DNA from: Caprella mutica
Taxonomy: Eukaryota; Arthropoda; Malacostraca; Amphipoda; Caprellidae
Assembly: GCA_947561585.1 (NCBI GenBank)
Contig: CANNZV010002620.1
Coordinates: 208,184-272,183, forward strand
Direction of reading: 5' to 3'
DNA length: 64,000 nt
The position numbers and the translations under genes were made by a program. The notes under the pieces were generated by a model. It was not told where the DNA came from, ran no database searches, and was given only the letters and a program-made list of their open reading frames with translations. This document shows, in pieces, positions 32,076 to 44,380 of the stretch (positions are counted from its first letter, which is position 1; each line of letters starts with the position of its first letter).

Positions 32076-34430
32076 GTTCTTTTATAAAGTTTCACTGTAG
32101 ATTTTAAATAATTTCTAATTCAGTTATAGTAATAATCATTTATTGCACTCATATAAGAATTGGTATTCATGCTACCACCTGTTAACATATTTAGCCTAAT
32201 CTCTGAGTATTACTCAAACACAGAGTTATGATAAACTACTCTAGAGAGAGGAAGTGTTGCAGCGATTGCAGGACGCTAAGGAAGACGGTGTAAAACCTTA
32301 TTTTGATTCAGTTATATCATTTTGCCATTAAATTTTGTTTCAGTTATATCATTTCTACATTAAACTGACGCTAGATTGCCAGTCACGTGACCCAAAAATA
32401 AGGATTTTATCCTCCCGCAAGACGCGATATTATTTTGGCTATTGACTCACCACTTGTACTCAAACCGTGACAGACAGACAGACAAATAATGATAAGGAAA
32501 CTACTGATGGAGGTGATAGTATCATGTAGGTACATTTAAACAATCTAAGTAATCAAAAATATATTTCTATTTTATATTATAAATGGTATTTCAGAGCTAC
32601 TTTATCTTTTCCTATTAATTTTAAGGTTCATTTCAATGCAGGTAGCGGGTGGGGTGAGTGAGTGTGACGTCACGACTTTTTTGCTCCGTTTGTATGGTAA
32701 GATTTTGGTTTGTATTGGACCTGAAATTTAGCGAATTTGTGAAACAATGAACCAAATGAAGCTCTTACTGGTTTGGAATTAACAAAATATTCAGTATGTT
32801 AAGTATTATCACTGACAGTTGTATTATAACTTTAATTTAAATATATAACTGATATATTGTATCATTTTCTTTGTTTCATTGCATTAAATAATGATATTAA
32901 TTTTTCCTAATCTCATTTCAATTTTAATAGTCAATATGAATTAGAATGACCGGTAAACTTAGATATGACCCACGTTTTCATAAAGGGGTCCGTCTCTCTC
33001 AAATCTGAAAAAATGTATTTTTTTTTACAAAAAATGATGCCTTATAGTCTCCCAGGTAACGTGTTAAAATAGTAGAGCTAAAAACAATCTAGAAATGCTT
33101 CGTAAATAGATGGACAATATTGTAGAATGTGCATGGATTATATCTGTCAAGTCTGTCTTCACTGGGAGGGTTTATTTGGATCTCACATCAAATGATTTGT
33201 TGACTAGATGCATCAGAAAGAGGACACAACACCCAAACAAGAGTCTCGACGCTAATTTATAGAACTAGAATTATTTCAGTCAGACCATTTCCCCCAAACA
33301 AATTCAGTAAAATGGCTCTCCTGAAAAGTACATTTTTTCGACTTCAAAAGGCATCAACTCCTACATTTTTAGAGCTAGAGACATGGGGTGCATTTCATTT
33401 TCTTCATAAATGAATTGCTCACAAACTTACACTCGTTTTTTCACATTTCTAAATGTGTGAGGAGGTATAATGAGATATATGAAAGAAAATCAATGTTGTA
33501 AAAAATAATTAGAAAAAACTCTTTTACTAATTTTCTGAGATGAAATTGAAAAAAAACAGCTCTGTAACTTTGTAGAAAACTAAATTCGGAACAAAATGAA
33601 ACCAACATCATGTATGTAACTCGAAAATTGTACAAGTTGAGGCCTTTTGAAAGTACCCCCTATTTGAGGGTTTTTCTGGGGTGGGGGTGAAGAGGGCAGA
33701 GACGAGAAAAAATCCTAAATAAAAAATACTCCATTCGAGTAGTTGCATTAACCCTGAAAATTTCAAATTTGTACATTAATTAATAAACTTAAATATATTT
33801 TAGGGAGATGGTCCCATTAAACTTACTTAGAAAGGTATTCTAAACAAATAATTTACACACAGAGAACCAACAGTATACTTGTTATAAAATAATAGTACTT
33901 TTATCTTATAACATTTACTAATAGAAATACAGTACTTGGACACATTCTAGGAATTATGCATCTTAATATAGTGAAACAGCTGATAAATTAGGGTTAAATT
34001 GATAAATAATCAGTTGTACCGCTAGATGGCGTTGCTACAGATTTGGTGACAAATATTATGAACACAAACGTGACAAACGCACGCACGGAGATTGACGTTT
34101 TCACCGCTAGATGGCGTAATTATATAATTTAATAAGGCTTTTGAAAATTAAAGAGTTTTTTATTATTTTATTATTAATTTTGATAAGTATATTCACATTT
34201 CAGTTAAACTATACAAAAAGTTTTCCCATTAACCATCCTGAAAATACATCAAATTGAGTTCTAATAAATAATTGGAGGTTAATTGAGAATATTCATAATT
34301 ATTACGTATCGCAAGTTTCGAATAATATGGCAGTTCCACTTTTCGATCGTATAAGAAAATATAATATAGGTATGATTTGATTTTTAAATCGTTATTTTGT
34401 TGAAATTACATGTAAAATACTTAATTTTAT
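32076..34430. other. Intergenic stretch, duplicated blocks only
   Basis: 32620-32775 is the CRE-like 3' block after copy C (perfect TGACGTCA at 32665-32672). 33955-34090 is the inverse of the B flank block (GCTAGATGGCGTTGCTACAG). No gene; the open frame at 33441-33635 has no supporting features. Confidence 0.5.
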
Positions 34431-34439
34431 ATTTTTTTC

Positions 34440-34720
34440 TTATATGATTAAGAATGTGTAACAGCCCGATAGTTCGTAACTTCTCCCAGTGTCTACAGAT
34501 ACACAGTACTGTAGAGGGGTGAAAGAAACAAGAAAATGGATAGAAAAAGACCTAGAATATTTGTACAGTATTTTGAAGACTCTTTGTAGTCTTGTTTTGA
34601 TACTCATGTACTACACACATAAAATGTAATTTCACTAATACTAAAATATTTACAATTTTTACAAATTATTTTGAAGAGTCCTCATCTTGGTGAAATCAAT
34701 TTCCAACGAAACCCTTTAGT
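34440..34720 (-). repeat. Duplicated 3' flank block of copy D
   Basis: Inverted copy of 11170-11490 and 22598-22905 (AATGTGTAACAGCCCGATAG, CTACAGATACACAGTACTG). It lies 1.3 kb beyond the copy D stop because an element is inserted in between. Confidence 0.65.
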
Positions 34721-34725
34721 AGAAG

Positions 34726-35856
34726 GGTGCGTGGAAGATTCCACTGAGCTATATTCCACTGCGGAAAGTTCCACTGAAGAACATTCCACTAAAAAAATTT
34801 AAAATTCTACTAGGAACTTTTTCCTACGATTTCACTGGAAAAATAATATGTAGTATTCATTATTTTCTAAAACAATGCTGTTCCGTCCAAATGGTGGTCC
34901 AAAATATATTTTGATAAATTATTTTAGCTAAGCAGTTGATACTGTTCCTGTAAGTTGATAGCTAGGAAACGTTTACTCCATTAAATTATTTATCTTTCTC
35001 TGTTCAATGGTATACTAGCAGAGTGTAGGATAGTATCTTAAACCAATAAGGCTATTAAAGTTTAAACCCTATTTGTGTGAAACATTTTTATGAACTTCCA
35101 TTCCTACTTTATTTTATGTATTTGTTTTACATGACGTAATTGTACAGGATTATAATTTAAATTCTTGCATTCTATTTGGATATCAAGACGAAAATGGATT
35201 AACATTCCTACAAGATGTAACACATTGCTTACATTAAAAATAAAATTCTCATATAAATACGAGGCAATTGACTCACGCTTGAAACGATCAGTTTAAGGAT
35301 TTCAAGACGGAAATTGATATGAGGAAGGAGTTGGATTAATATTTCAACAAGATATTAGCGCATTCCTTAGATTGATGACTTATTTTTATTGTTGTTACTT
35401 TATTTAAATGTTGAAATTGTAGAATTTGTCCTCGTCAATCATGTGTAAATTAATTGTACTCTTTGTGCTCATTGACTTTTTGTTACAAGCTACTAGAACT
35501 TAAATTCAAAATGAAAAAACTATAATCAGATTTGTGGAACAAGAGGCTAAATAGAATTTATTTAATATTTTTTTAAGTAGAATTACATTTTATTAAATCA
35601 CTTGAAAAGAAATAGTGTAATGAATATCACAAAAGCATATATAATATGGAAATGTTAATTTCAAAAGTATATTTTTTTTAGAATTGATCAGTACAATTTA
35701 TATTTTTATTTATATTTAGTGGAATTTTCCTCACTGGAAATATCCCAGTGGAACTTTCCGCAGTGGAACTTTCCGCAGTGGAATTTTCCTCAGTGGAATA
35801 TTCCTCAGTGGAATTTTTCTCAGTGGAAGATTCCTCAGTGGAATTTTCTTAGAACC
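34726..35856. mobile_element. Foldback-like element with CCACTG repeats (1.1 kb)
   Basis: The left end holds GATTCCACTGAGC, TTCCACTGCGGAAAG and similar units (34735-34790); the right end holds the inverse units CAGTGGAACTTTCCG (35718-35850). AGAAG occurs on both sides (34721-34725, 35857-35861), and the flank of copy B near 22520-22540 looks like the unoccupied site. The interior shows no transposase. Confidence 0.65.
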
Positions 35857-36066
35857 AGAAGATACATACATCCTACCTCATCCACAATCTTTATAAATGA
35901 TTAGCTAATAAATTTGCTTTAGCAATTATTGAATAGAATTTAAGAGTTCATATATAATTATCGTAAGAAAGATCAGTACAAAATTATATCTTCTCGAGGA
36001 GACATAGCATATTTTCTCCATGGATTTTCGTATTCAGGTATTTTGGGCAGAGTAAATTATCTATTC

Positions 36067-39000
36067 CTACATACCGAAGGCAATCATCTGACCATTGAAA
36101 AATTGGAAAGGCTTATCCCTTACATTTCGACGTAATGAACTATACACCATTCTTTCAAACTCTTCTTCAATATACTTGAAATGAATAAGACATAATGAGT
36201 GAGATTTCTGGTTGAGATCCCAGAATAATCTATCGCAGTAATTCTCGAATGTTGGCATGTCGAGATTTGTATCTGGCTTTACTAAAATGTTCAAAAAGAT
36301 TAACGTATGAACTACTGACCAAATCTTTTCTATACCTACCATGTAGTGGATAGGAATGTCAAATTCATCTAGTTCTTCAGAATAAAATAGATCTGCTATT
36401 ACCTGATTGTTTGCATCTACTGAAGAATACGTGAAATCAGTCAAATCAATTTTTTCGCACCTAATTTTAGGAATTGTGTTACTTCTGATATCAGATGCAT
36501 CTAAGTTACCCTTCAGACTAAGTAGGTTTAAATCTGTACATTTACTTAAAGCATTTAGGAGAGCCATAGTTATAGGGCCTTCAAAAGTCACTTCCTTCAT
36601 AGTATCTGCTGTGAATTTAAGAATCTTCTCCAACATCGAGGAATCTTTTCCCTTAAATTTTATTTGGGTTATGTTAGTTAGATGGTTTCGGAGAATGCGA
36701 ACATTATCGGTAACTACGCATTTTGGAGAAAAGTGGAAAATGACGTAAGTCCTATGATTACCATCATATAGAGTGCAATCTCCACTGTAATTACTCGTTT
36801 TCCTACATATCTCTTTAAGTATTTTTATATATCTATCACTAACATTCTTGTTATTAGTTGATAGTACAGTTAGTACTACAGTCTCTAGTCGAGTAGATTC
36901 CTCAAGTTCTTTCTCAAAGGATTCCGAAAACAGGAGTCTTTTACTTCCATCACAAAGGTACTGCACTAAATCTTGCCACTGAGAAATAGAAAAAAATGAT
37001 TAAATGTAACATGTAATTATTTCTCCCATGCACAACAATTCAAGGAGACACGAGTAAAAAAGACTGGATAAATGGGACCTGAAGGTACTATTTCGGCTAC
37101 CAAAGATAACCATGACAGACTAGAATAAAGAATGAATAAGAGACCAAATCACTCTATGATTTACTAATGAATAGAGACCGCAGCCAGTCTGCTATCATCC
37201 ATGGATATGAAACATACACAGTCAGTCTGCTTACCCATGGATAAGAGACCTATACAGTCAGTCTGTTTACCCATGGATAATAGACCTATACAGTCAGTCT
37301 GCTTACCCATGGATAAGAGACCTACACTGTCAGTCTGCTTACCCAAGGATAACCCTGCAAACATTTCCACATGGCATACACATGGGATGCCATGTGGTTG
37401 GATGGTTATAATATGGCAATACGTTTTTAAGATGTATCATCCACATTGAAACAACATAAACACTAAAATAACAGATGTTAACCATGTGTAATTTACCACA
37501 TCAAAACCAAATGTCAATGACCATTTCAATAACAGATGTTAACTATGTGTAATTTACCACATTAAAACCACATGTCAATTTACCATTTCAATAACAGATG
37601 TTAACCATGTGTAATATACCACATTAAAACCACATGTCAATGGCCATTTCAATAACAGATGTTAACCATGTGTAATATACCACATTAAAACCACTTGTCA
37701 ATGGCCATTTCAATAACAGATGTTAACCATGTGTAATTTACCAACATTAAAAACCACATGTCAATGACCATTTCAATAACAGATGATAACCATGTGGTTA
37801 CATATTATCATAACCACATGTTTAAAACATACTGAAACCATTTGTTATAGATATTTAATTATAAACATAAAACATGGTAATTGGCATTTGGTTGTAATGT
37901 GGTAAATTACACATGGTTAACATCTGTTATTTAAATGGTAATTGACATGTGGTTTCAATGTGGTAAATTACACATGGTTAACATCTGTTTATTGAAATGG
38001 AAATTGACATGTGGGTTTTAATGTGGTAAATTAACACATGGTTAACATCTGTTATAGAAATGGTCATTGACATGTGGTTTTAATGTGGTAAATTACACAT
38101 GGTTAACATCTGTTATTGAAATGGTCATTGACATGTAGTTTTAATGTGGTAAATTACACATGGTTAACATCTGTTATTTTCTAACTCTAAATACAATTAT
38201 GTGAAAGAGGACGATCAATCTATTCATTGTATAATTACAGTAGAACTCCACTATAGTCAACTCCTGTATAGTAAACCATCCTGTTTAGTAGAACATTGTT
38301 TAGCGAACTAACTTTTATAGTCAAAATATTTAGTTTAGTTTGCCACAAATTGCCCTGTTTTCTATGAATATCTATATAGTAAATTAGTTGTATTCCATGA
38401 AAGTTCTTCCAGTATAAATTTTCTTCTTAATGAAGTCATGTGTAGTGATCCGTTCTGATATTTAGAGTTCTGAGAAATTAAATACACTGAATAGTGAATA
38501 TATTTGAAAAAGAAAGAAAATATTTTATGTAGTCTGCCATGATAATGCTAGTTTTTCTATACAACTCATATATCATCTACACTCTACAGCAAGGGTGGGC
38601 AAATGCAGCACTCATTGCTATTTTGACACTCGTGCCCTCACCAGGGAAAATGTGCTTTACTTTCTTCCAAAGAAAATTTCTAGAGTATTTAGCCCTGACT
38701 GCTTTATAAATTACAAGGATATATAATATAAAAAGAGGATGGTAAGCTAATTGAAGAACAGAATATTTGTAACTACCTTGATACTTTGACAGTTAATTTT
38801 ATACGTTAATGAGGTATTTTGGTGCCCTTACACTGGTAAGAATTTGTGCAATCATTTTTAATTCCTTTTTTTAATAAGTTGGGAAGCAATTGTCATTTAT
38901 CCTGTGATTTTATGAATTAGTAATTAAATTTTTTTATTACTTGAATGCAAAACAACTTATTTTTGTTTTTTATTGTGAAAAGAAGAAAAGTATAATTATG

Positions 39001-42000
39001 TATCATTCATTAATTGCTTTTAATTCAAATAATAAAATATACTACAAATATTTATGTTCCAAATATGTACGATTGTACGTACCTCAATAAAAATCTATCT
39101 CCCCTCCTCTCATTTTAATTACTCAGTATCCCCTGCAATTTAAGAAACGAAAAGAAAATGGTAACGGCACTGTCATTCCATATTTCGGCAATGAAAAACA
39201 AAACATGTGCCCACCCCTGCTCTAAAGTGAAGTAAATCATCTAAAGTGAATATGAATTTATTAATTATAACTTTAAACAAGCTACTTCTATCATGTCCAG
39301 GATGGCTCAGTGGATATGTCGCAGACTCAAAACAACAGCAAACTACAGGTACCACCAGTTCGATTCCGGAAACACACCACTTCATTTCTTTCCCCATTTT
39401 CTTCCCAATTTAATTTGTATATAACAATATGTAACATTAAACTAAATAATATAGAGGCGAATTACATATACGCTATATTACAGTAAAAGTAAGAAATGGC
39501 AATAAAATTAGTATGATCTTTTTGATTTCTTGACACATGGTACTGATGTGTGTAACACATGGTACTGATATGTGTTTCACATGGTATTGATATGGGTAAA
39601 CATATGGTATTGATATGGGTAACATATGGTACAGAACATGGGTAACATATGGTATTGATATGGGTAACACCATGGTACAGATATGGGTAACATATGGTAC
39701 AGATATGTGTTACACATGGTACTGATATGTGGTTTTGTTATGGTTAACATGTGTATTCCATATGTTATACATGTGGCAAAACATATCGTCCAAGGTTCCA
39801 AAAATCAACATTGTAACCACATTGTTATAATGTGGACATAACCACATGGTATACATGTAGAAATGTTTGCAGGCAAGAGGCCTACACAGTCAGTCTGCTT
39901 ACCCATGGATAAGAGACCTACACAGTCAGTCTGCTTACCCATAGAAAAGAGACTTAAACAGTCAGTCTGCTTACCCATGGATAAGAGACCTACACAGTCA
40001 GTCTGCTTACTCGTGGATGTTGCTAGGTATAAAGAGTATGAACATTTAGAGAAATAAATAAAAGCTCGAAGAAAACTAAAATATAGTACGGATAAATTGG
40101 ATTAGCAACCACCAATTCTCATTAGTTTTCTGTACAATATTCAATTAAAATTGGAAAATTTTGTTCGGATGTCATTCATTGCATAATATACAGGGTGACC
40201 CATAAGAAAAGTGTACCCAACTTTAAAACTGTATATTTCAATAACTATTGAAGGTACAGTTTTCTTTCAAGTATCATTTTCTTTGCAAAATCCTTTTTCA
40301 TACACGGTTAAATTTTCATAAAGTTTTATTCATTTTTGTGGATATAACCACGTTTCAATTGATGGTTGTTGCAAATGGACAGAAAACGGACAATGAAGTA
40401 AGTTCAAACATAAAACATATCTTTATTAGACAAAATCCCCATTAATGAAAACTGATATATTTTTAGGTAGTTATAATATTCATATAACTATTCCTTTTAT
40501 AAATATGAGGAAAAGTGTTATAAAATGAATGCACAAGTTATATTTTAACAAACTAGGGTCATTCAGGCTGCAAGAAGACGATTCCAGGACCAAAAAAAAC
40601 GTGCAAAAAAACGCGGTCAAAAAACCCCTGTGCAAAATACCCCCGGACAAAAAAAAAAAACGAGCAATAAACCCCCCGGGCAAAAGATCCTCGGTCGATA
40701 TAAATAGCCTAATTAATGTTATTAATGTATTTAACATTATTCAATGCGAACCAATAATTATTACATTTAAATACAACAAATTTTTGGCAAAATAATTAAG
40801 GTATACCTATTTTACAGTAAAAAGTAAGTAAGTGCGCTATATTTCTTTTATTTATAACATATAGTAATTTTATTAATAAAGAATTAATGAAAACTAATAA
40901 AAATGAATTAGGCTATTTATATGGACCGGAATTTTTTGCTTGGGAGATTATTACACTGAGGGAAGAGGAGGGGTTGTCCGGGGTATTTGGTTCGGGGTTT
41001 TTTGACAGGGTTTTTTTTGTCCTGTCACCCAAGAAGACAGTACGATCTGAAGACAAAATAAATTTTGTTCAGCAAATTTAAACTTGTGCTTTCAATATTT
41101 TATGAAAGGATTATTTATATGAATATTCTTAAAAACATAGAAAAAAATCTGTTCTTATTAATCTGATATTTCCAATGTTTAAACTTACGTAATTCACTAT
41201 CCGTTTTCTGACCATTTGCACCACCCATCAATTAAGTCATTGTTATATCAATAAAATGATAAAAAAAAAACTTTATGAAAGTTTATCTGTGGATGGAGAA
41301 GGGTTTTGCAAACAAAATGATACTTGAAAGAAAACTGTACCTTCAAAAGTTGTTGAAATATACGAAATTAAAGTTGAGTACACTCTTTTGTAGGTCACCC
41401 CTGTAAAAGGGATGAATAATTTAATTAAAATTATATTTCAATTGTAATCAGTCGCCCTAATACAAGAGTCATTGAGATTGTTATTATTATTGATTGTTAG
41501 TAACGACTGAACTGGAATTTTGATCAATTGTTTTTGGCAACAGTAACTTACTACATTAATATTAACTATCATTTCATAGTGCAATATTTTAAAAATGATA
41601 TAATTTTCCAAATTACAAAATAACTCACCGATATGAAGATGTTTCTTCTCCAATATTTATCATTAGCGAGTCTATTGAACCTATGAGAAACTTGCGCCAT
41701 TTTGGATTTATCGGCCAGTCCTGTCAGATTGCCAAGAATCTTCAAAATGACTTCATCAGGAAGGTCATCCAACGATTGCTGAAAGAAAAAAAAACGTTAG
41801 ATTATTTAAGTGCTTAATTCTTTTCTCTCATCGATAATGTCAATTTTGCGTCTAAACTATATATCTTAATCAAAGCATGTTTTTTTATGGGAAGGGAACA
41901 TATATATGAAAAGGATGATTTTAAAGGTAACTGGACAATTACCACTCCCGGGCAATTGCCACCCAGATAATTATTATCAGGCCTCTTAACTTAGGAGATA

Positions 42001-44194
42001 GTGATAAAATATGCATAGTGTTTTTATACGATTAATTATTTACATTTTTAGATAAAAAATTTCATTCATAATTTATTATGAATGAACATATAGTCGCAGC
42101 CTTTTCTGTCCCCTAACTACCACCTGGAAGTTAGTTAAAATTACCCTCGGTAATTTGACACCCTGGTCGTTTTACCCTCTGGTAGTTTGATCCCCGGTAA
42201 TTTGACCCCTGATTATTTGACCCCCCTGGTAGTTTGACCCCCCTGGCAGTTTTACCCCCTGGTAATTGGACCCCCTTGGTAGTTTTACCCCTGGTAATTT
42301 GACCCCTTGTTAGTTTAACCCCTGATAATTTGACCCCCTGGTAGTTTGACCTCTTGGTAATTTGACCCCCTGGTAGTTTTACCTCTTGGTAATTTGACCC
42401 CCTGGTAGTTTGATCCACGTGCCGAAATTTCTCAGCATAATAAAATCAAAAAGTATATTCTAAAATGAGTAAGTATAATTAAATAAAATTCGTATTGCAA
42501 TGTTATCCTAAATGCGCGAAGCCCAGTTCTAAATGGCACCCAATTAACAGTACATATATACTTATATGTTATATTAACTAATAACTATATCCTATAATCT
42601 TGTACTGTGGTTAAATAATATATAATTAAGTGCACTATATTTCCAAGAATCAGATAACGAGGCTAAAATTACCAGAGTCTTAAATTACCGGTAACGACCT
42701 ATATTAATAATTATTCATTCAATGGAATTAGGGACACCGCATAGTCTGATCTGAACTTAGAAAATAACATATTTAAAAAACTGCATATTTAAAAAAATAA
42801 CAATTAGAAAATAACATATGTAAAAAATAACATTAAAAAAAAATAACATATGTAAAAAATGACATATTTAAAAAAATAACAATTAGAAAATAACATACGT
42901 AAAAAATAACATTTAAAAAAAATAACATATGTAAAAAATAACATATTTAAAAAATATCATATTTAAAAAATAACATATTTAAAAAATAATATATTTATAG
43001 AAATAACATATTTAAAAAATAATGTATTTATAAAAATAACATATTTAAAAAATAATATATTTATAAAAATAACAATATTTTAATAAAATAACATATTTAA
43101 TAGACTAACATTTAAAACAATTACTTTAAAATAACTTTTAATAATCTTCTTGAAACAAATATAAATTTCCCTCATCTGTATTCGAACCCAGGCCTCCACA
43201 CAAAGGAAGCTAAAACCACCACACTTTGAGTAAACTGTGGAATGGACCAGGGTTCGAATCCCCAAATAGGAATTGAATTCTTCCTCTACTGAATTGAATT
43301 CTTCCTCTACTGAATTGAATTCTTCCTCTACTGAATTGAATTCTTCCTCTTTCACAGTGTCAAAAATTCTTTACTTATAATTAATATTATTACTTTTTCT
43401 TTATATAGAAATGGTTTCATTCATAAATTCTGCAGTTAATATTAATATGGAAATTATCTAACTTACTCATTTTCATAATCGGTATCCAGGTAGAAACGCA
43501 AACGAAAAAAAACGCTCACGGAAATAAACGTACACAAAAAGGTGCGCATATAGAGGTACACACAGATAAAATGCTCAACACACCAACCAGTCAAGTCCAA
43601 AGTACAGCTGCTCTCAGTGCATTATGTCTAACATAATTATTACTATTTGTTTGGACTTGACATTCACGAAAAACTTTTAATTTATTTAATCCAAAAATAA
43701 ATTAAAAGCAAAATGTATATATGATATAAATTTGTTAATCTTAATAGGTATTTCAATATGTTCGATCATTTATACATATGTGCGTTTCTTTCGTGTGTAC
43801 TTTTCGTGTGTGCTTCTATCACGAAAACATTCTTAATTTCTTATCTCAGATTTTAATCACCGATCGAAAGGTGAAGATCAGTGATTTCAGTTCTCCAAAT
43901 CTAGGAACAAATAGATTAAATATAGTAAATCTGCCAACTGCATTTAAAGCCAATGAAAATAATGATCTCCGTGTTGTAAATATAATAACTAAATATACCC
44001 ATTCATGTTTTTTTTATTGGACCTAGAACTCAACACGTGGAGGCAAAACATCAAGAGACCAGTCTGTAGAATCTGGTAAAGTGTTCCCCAAGAAAAGTCT
44101 CTGTTTTGGTTTTTGTACTTAGCGAAATATATTGTAATGCAGAGGGAAATTTATGATGACTATCTTACTAACTTACCTTGTAACTTTCAGCCAT
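36067..44194 (-). CDS. F-box protein gene, copy D, inverted (three exons, 359 aa)
   Basis: On the minus strand, exons are 44194-44177 (MAESYK), 41778-41629 (F-box: LPDEVILKILGNL, VSHRFNRLA, YWRRN) and 36978-36067. Phases and splice motifs match the other copies. Exon 3 encodes 303 aa with NNQVIADLFYS and MVGIEKIW, ending ..NGQMIAFGM. Just beyond the stop, at about 36045-35965, the +1 frame reads on with text resembling the tail of copy C (PEYENPWRKYAMSPRE), so a small frameshift probably removed the last 25-40 residues. Intron 2 (4.65 kb) is greatly enlarged by a palindromic element and a mariner-like element. The F-box and most of the substrate region survive, so it may still be functional. 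Confidence 0.75.
37181..37352 (-). repeat. 36-bp minisatellite of copy D, distal part
   Basis: About five units, sense to copy D (reverse on the plus strand: CAGTCAGTCTGCTTACCCAT). The array is interrupted by the element at 37353-39874 and continues at 39875. Confidence 0.9.
38590..39219. mobile_element. hAT MITE with 8-bp target duplication (630 bp)
   Basis: Ends CAAGGGTGGGCAAATG and CATGTGCCCACCCCTG are classic hAT termini. Flanks CTCTACAG (38582-38589) and CTCTAAAG (39220-39227) agree at 7 of 8 bases. Non-coding. Confidence 0.8.
39297..39375 (+). mobile_element. tRNA-derived SINE-like fragment
   Basis: GGATGGCTCAGTGGATATG resembles a D-arm/box A and CAGTTCGATTCCGG a T-arm/box B, about 45 bp apart. 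It does not fold into a clean cloverleaf with an anticodon loop, so it is more likely a SINE head than a tRNA gene. Confidence 0.55.
39875..40010 (-). repeat. 36-bp minisatellite of copy D, proximal part
   Basis: Just under four units, sense to copy D, beginning after the family lead-in (read on the minus strand: GCAACATCCACGA then GTAAGCAG). With the distal part, copy D has about nine units. Confidence 0.9.
40191..41403. mobile_element. Mariner-type long-inverted-repeat element (1.2 kb)
   Basis: TA at 40189-40190 and 41404-41405. Ends CAGGGTGACCCATAAGAAAA and the complement. Arms of about 215 bp (40191-40405 and 41183-41403). The centre is interrupted by a separate foldback insert; no transposase frame remains. 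It lies in intron 2 of copy D. Confidence 0.8.
40581..41030. mobile_element. Small foldback element of C/A-rich repeats, 9-bp target duplication
   Basis: AAGAAGACG (40572-40580) and AAGAAGACA (41031-41039) agree at 8 of 9 bases. The left terminus is repeats like GGACCAAAAAAAACG and CAAAAAACCCC; the right terminus is the inverse (GGGGTTTTTTGACAGGG). Architecture and duplication length match the element at 13088-15263 although the repeat sequence is unrelated. Confidence 0.65.
42130..42420 (+). repeat. AATTTGACCCCCTGGTAGTTT repeats in intron 1 of copy D
   Basis: About eleven ~28-bp degenerate units related to the array at 6386-7055 and to 46430-46530. On the minus strand it is open for 95 codons, which is not meaningful. 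Confidence 0.8.
42421..43160. repeat. Low-complexity (AAAAAATAACATATTT)n stretch
   Basis: 42760-43095 is an AT-only run of AAAAAATAACATATTT and AAAAAATAACATATGT variants. The part before it (42421-42760) shows nothing recognisable. Confidence 0.75.
43165..43345 (-). repeat. tRNA-like SINE piece with 21-bp repeats, intron 1 of copy D
   Basis: On the minus strand: TTTAGCTTCCTTTGTGTGG then CCTGGGTTCGAATAC (box B-like), and a reversed box B (GATTCGAACCCTGG) on the other side. The adjoining GAATTGAATTCTTCCTCTAC unit is repeated four times (43268-43345) but present about once at the matching place in copy C. Confidence 0.55.
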
Positions 44195-44380
44195 TGTAAT
44201 GTTGTCTTGCTCACAATAGAGTGAATTTATTTAGAACACACGTTAATTTAGAATCTGTTGCTTTTCGAGGACGCAGAAGAACTTGTTACCGCGACTAACG
44301 ATGGAGAAAAATGATTCGACAGCCGGCCAAATATTTCGAATACCATGAGTTAATTTAGGCCTAATTTGTAGGCCTAACTT
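44195..44380 (-). promoter_or_regulatory. Candidate promoter/leader of copy D
   Basis: The family inverted repeat TTAGGCCTA..TAGGCCTAA (plus-strand 44355-44377, spacer 5 nt) lies 183 bp upstream of the start codon. The leader (TGTGAGCAAGACAACATTACA) resembles copies B and E. Confidence 0.45.

Larger units (their letters stand above)
37353..39874. mobile_element. Palindromic element splitting the copy D minisatellite (2.5 kb)
   Basis: Ends CCCTGCAAACATTTC and GAAATGTTTGCAGGC, flanked by AA on each side. Near the left, about five 61-bp units (ACAGATGTTAACCATGTG, ACCACATTAAAACCACATG; 37460-37800) are followed by about five in inverted orientation (37880-38185), able to form a long stem. The right part has ACATGGTACTGATATG-type repeats (39535-39745). 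It carries a nested hAT element and a SINE-like piece. No transposase was seen. Confidence 0.7.
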
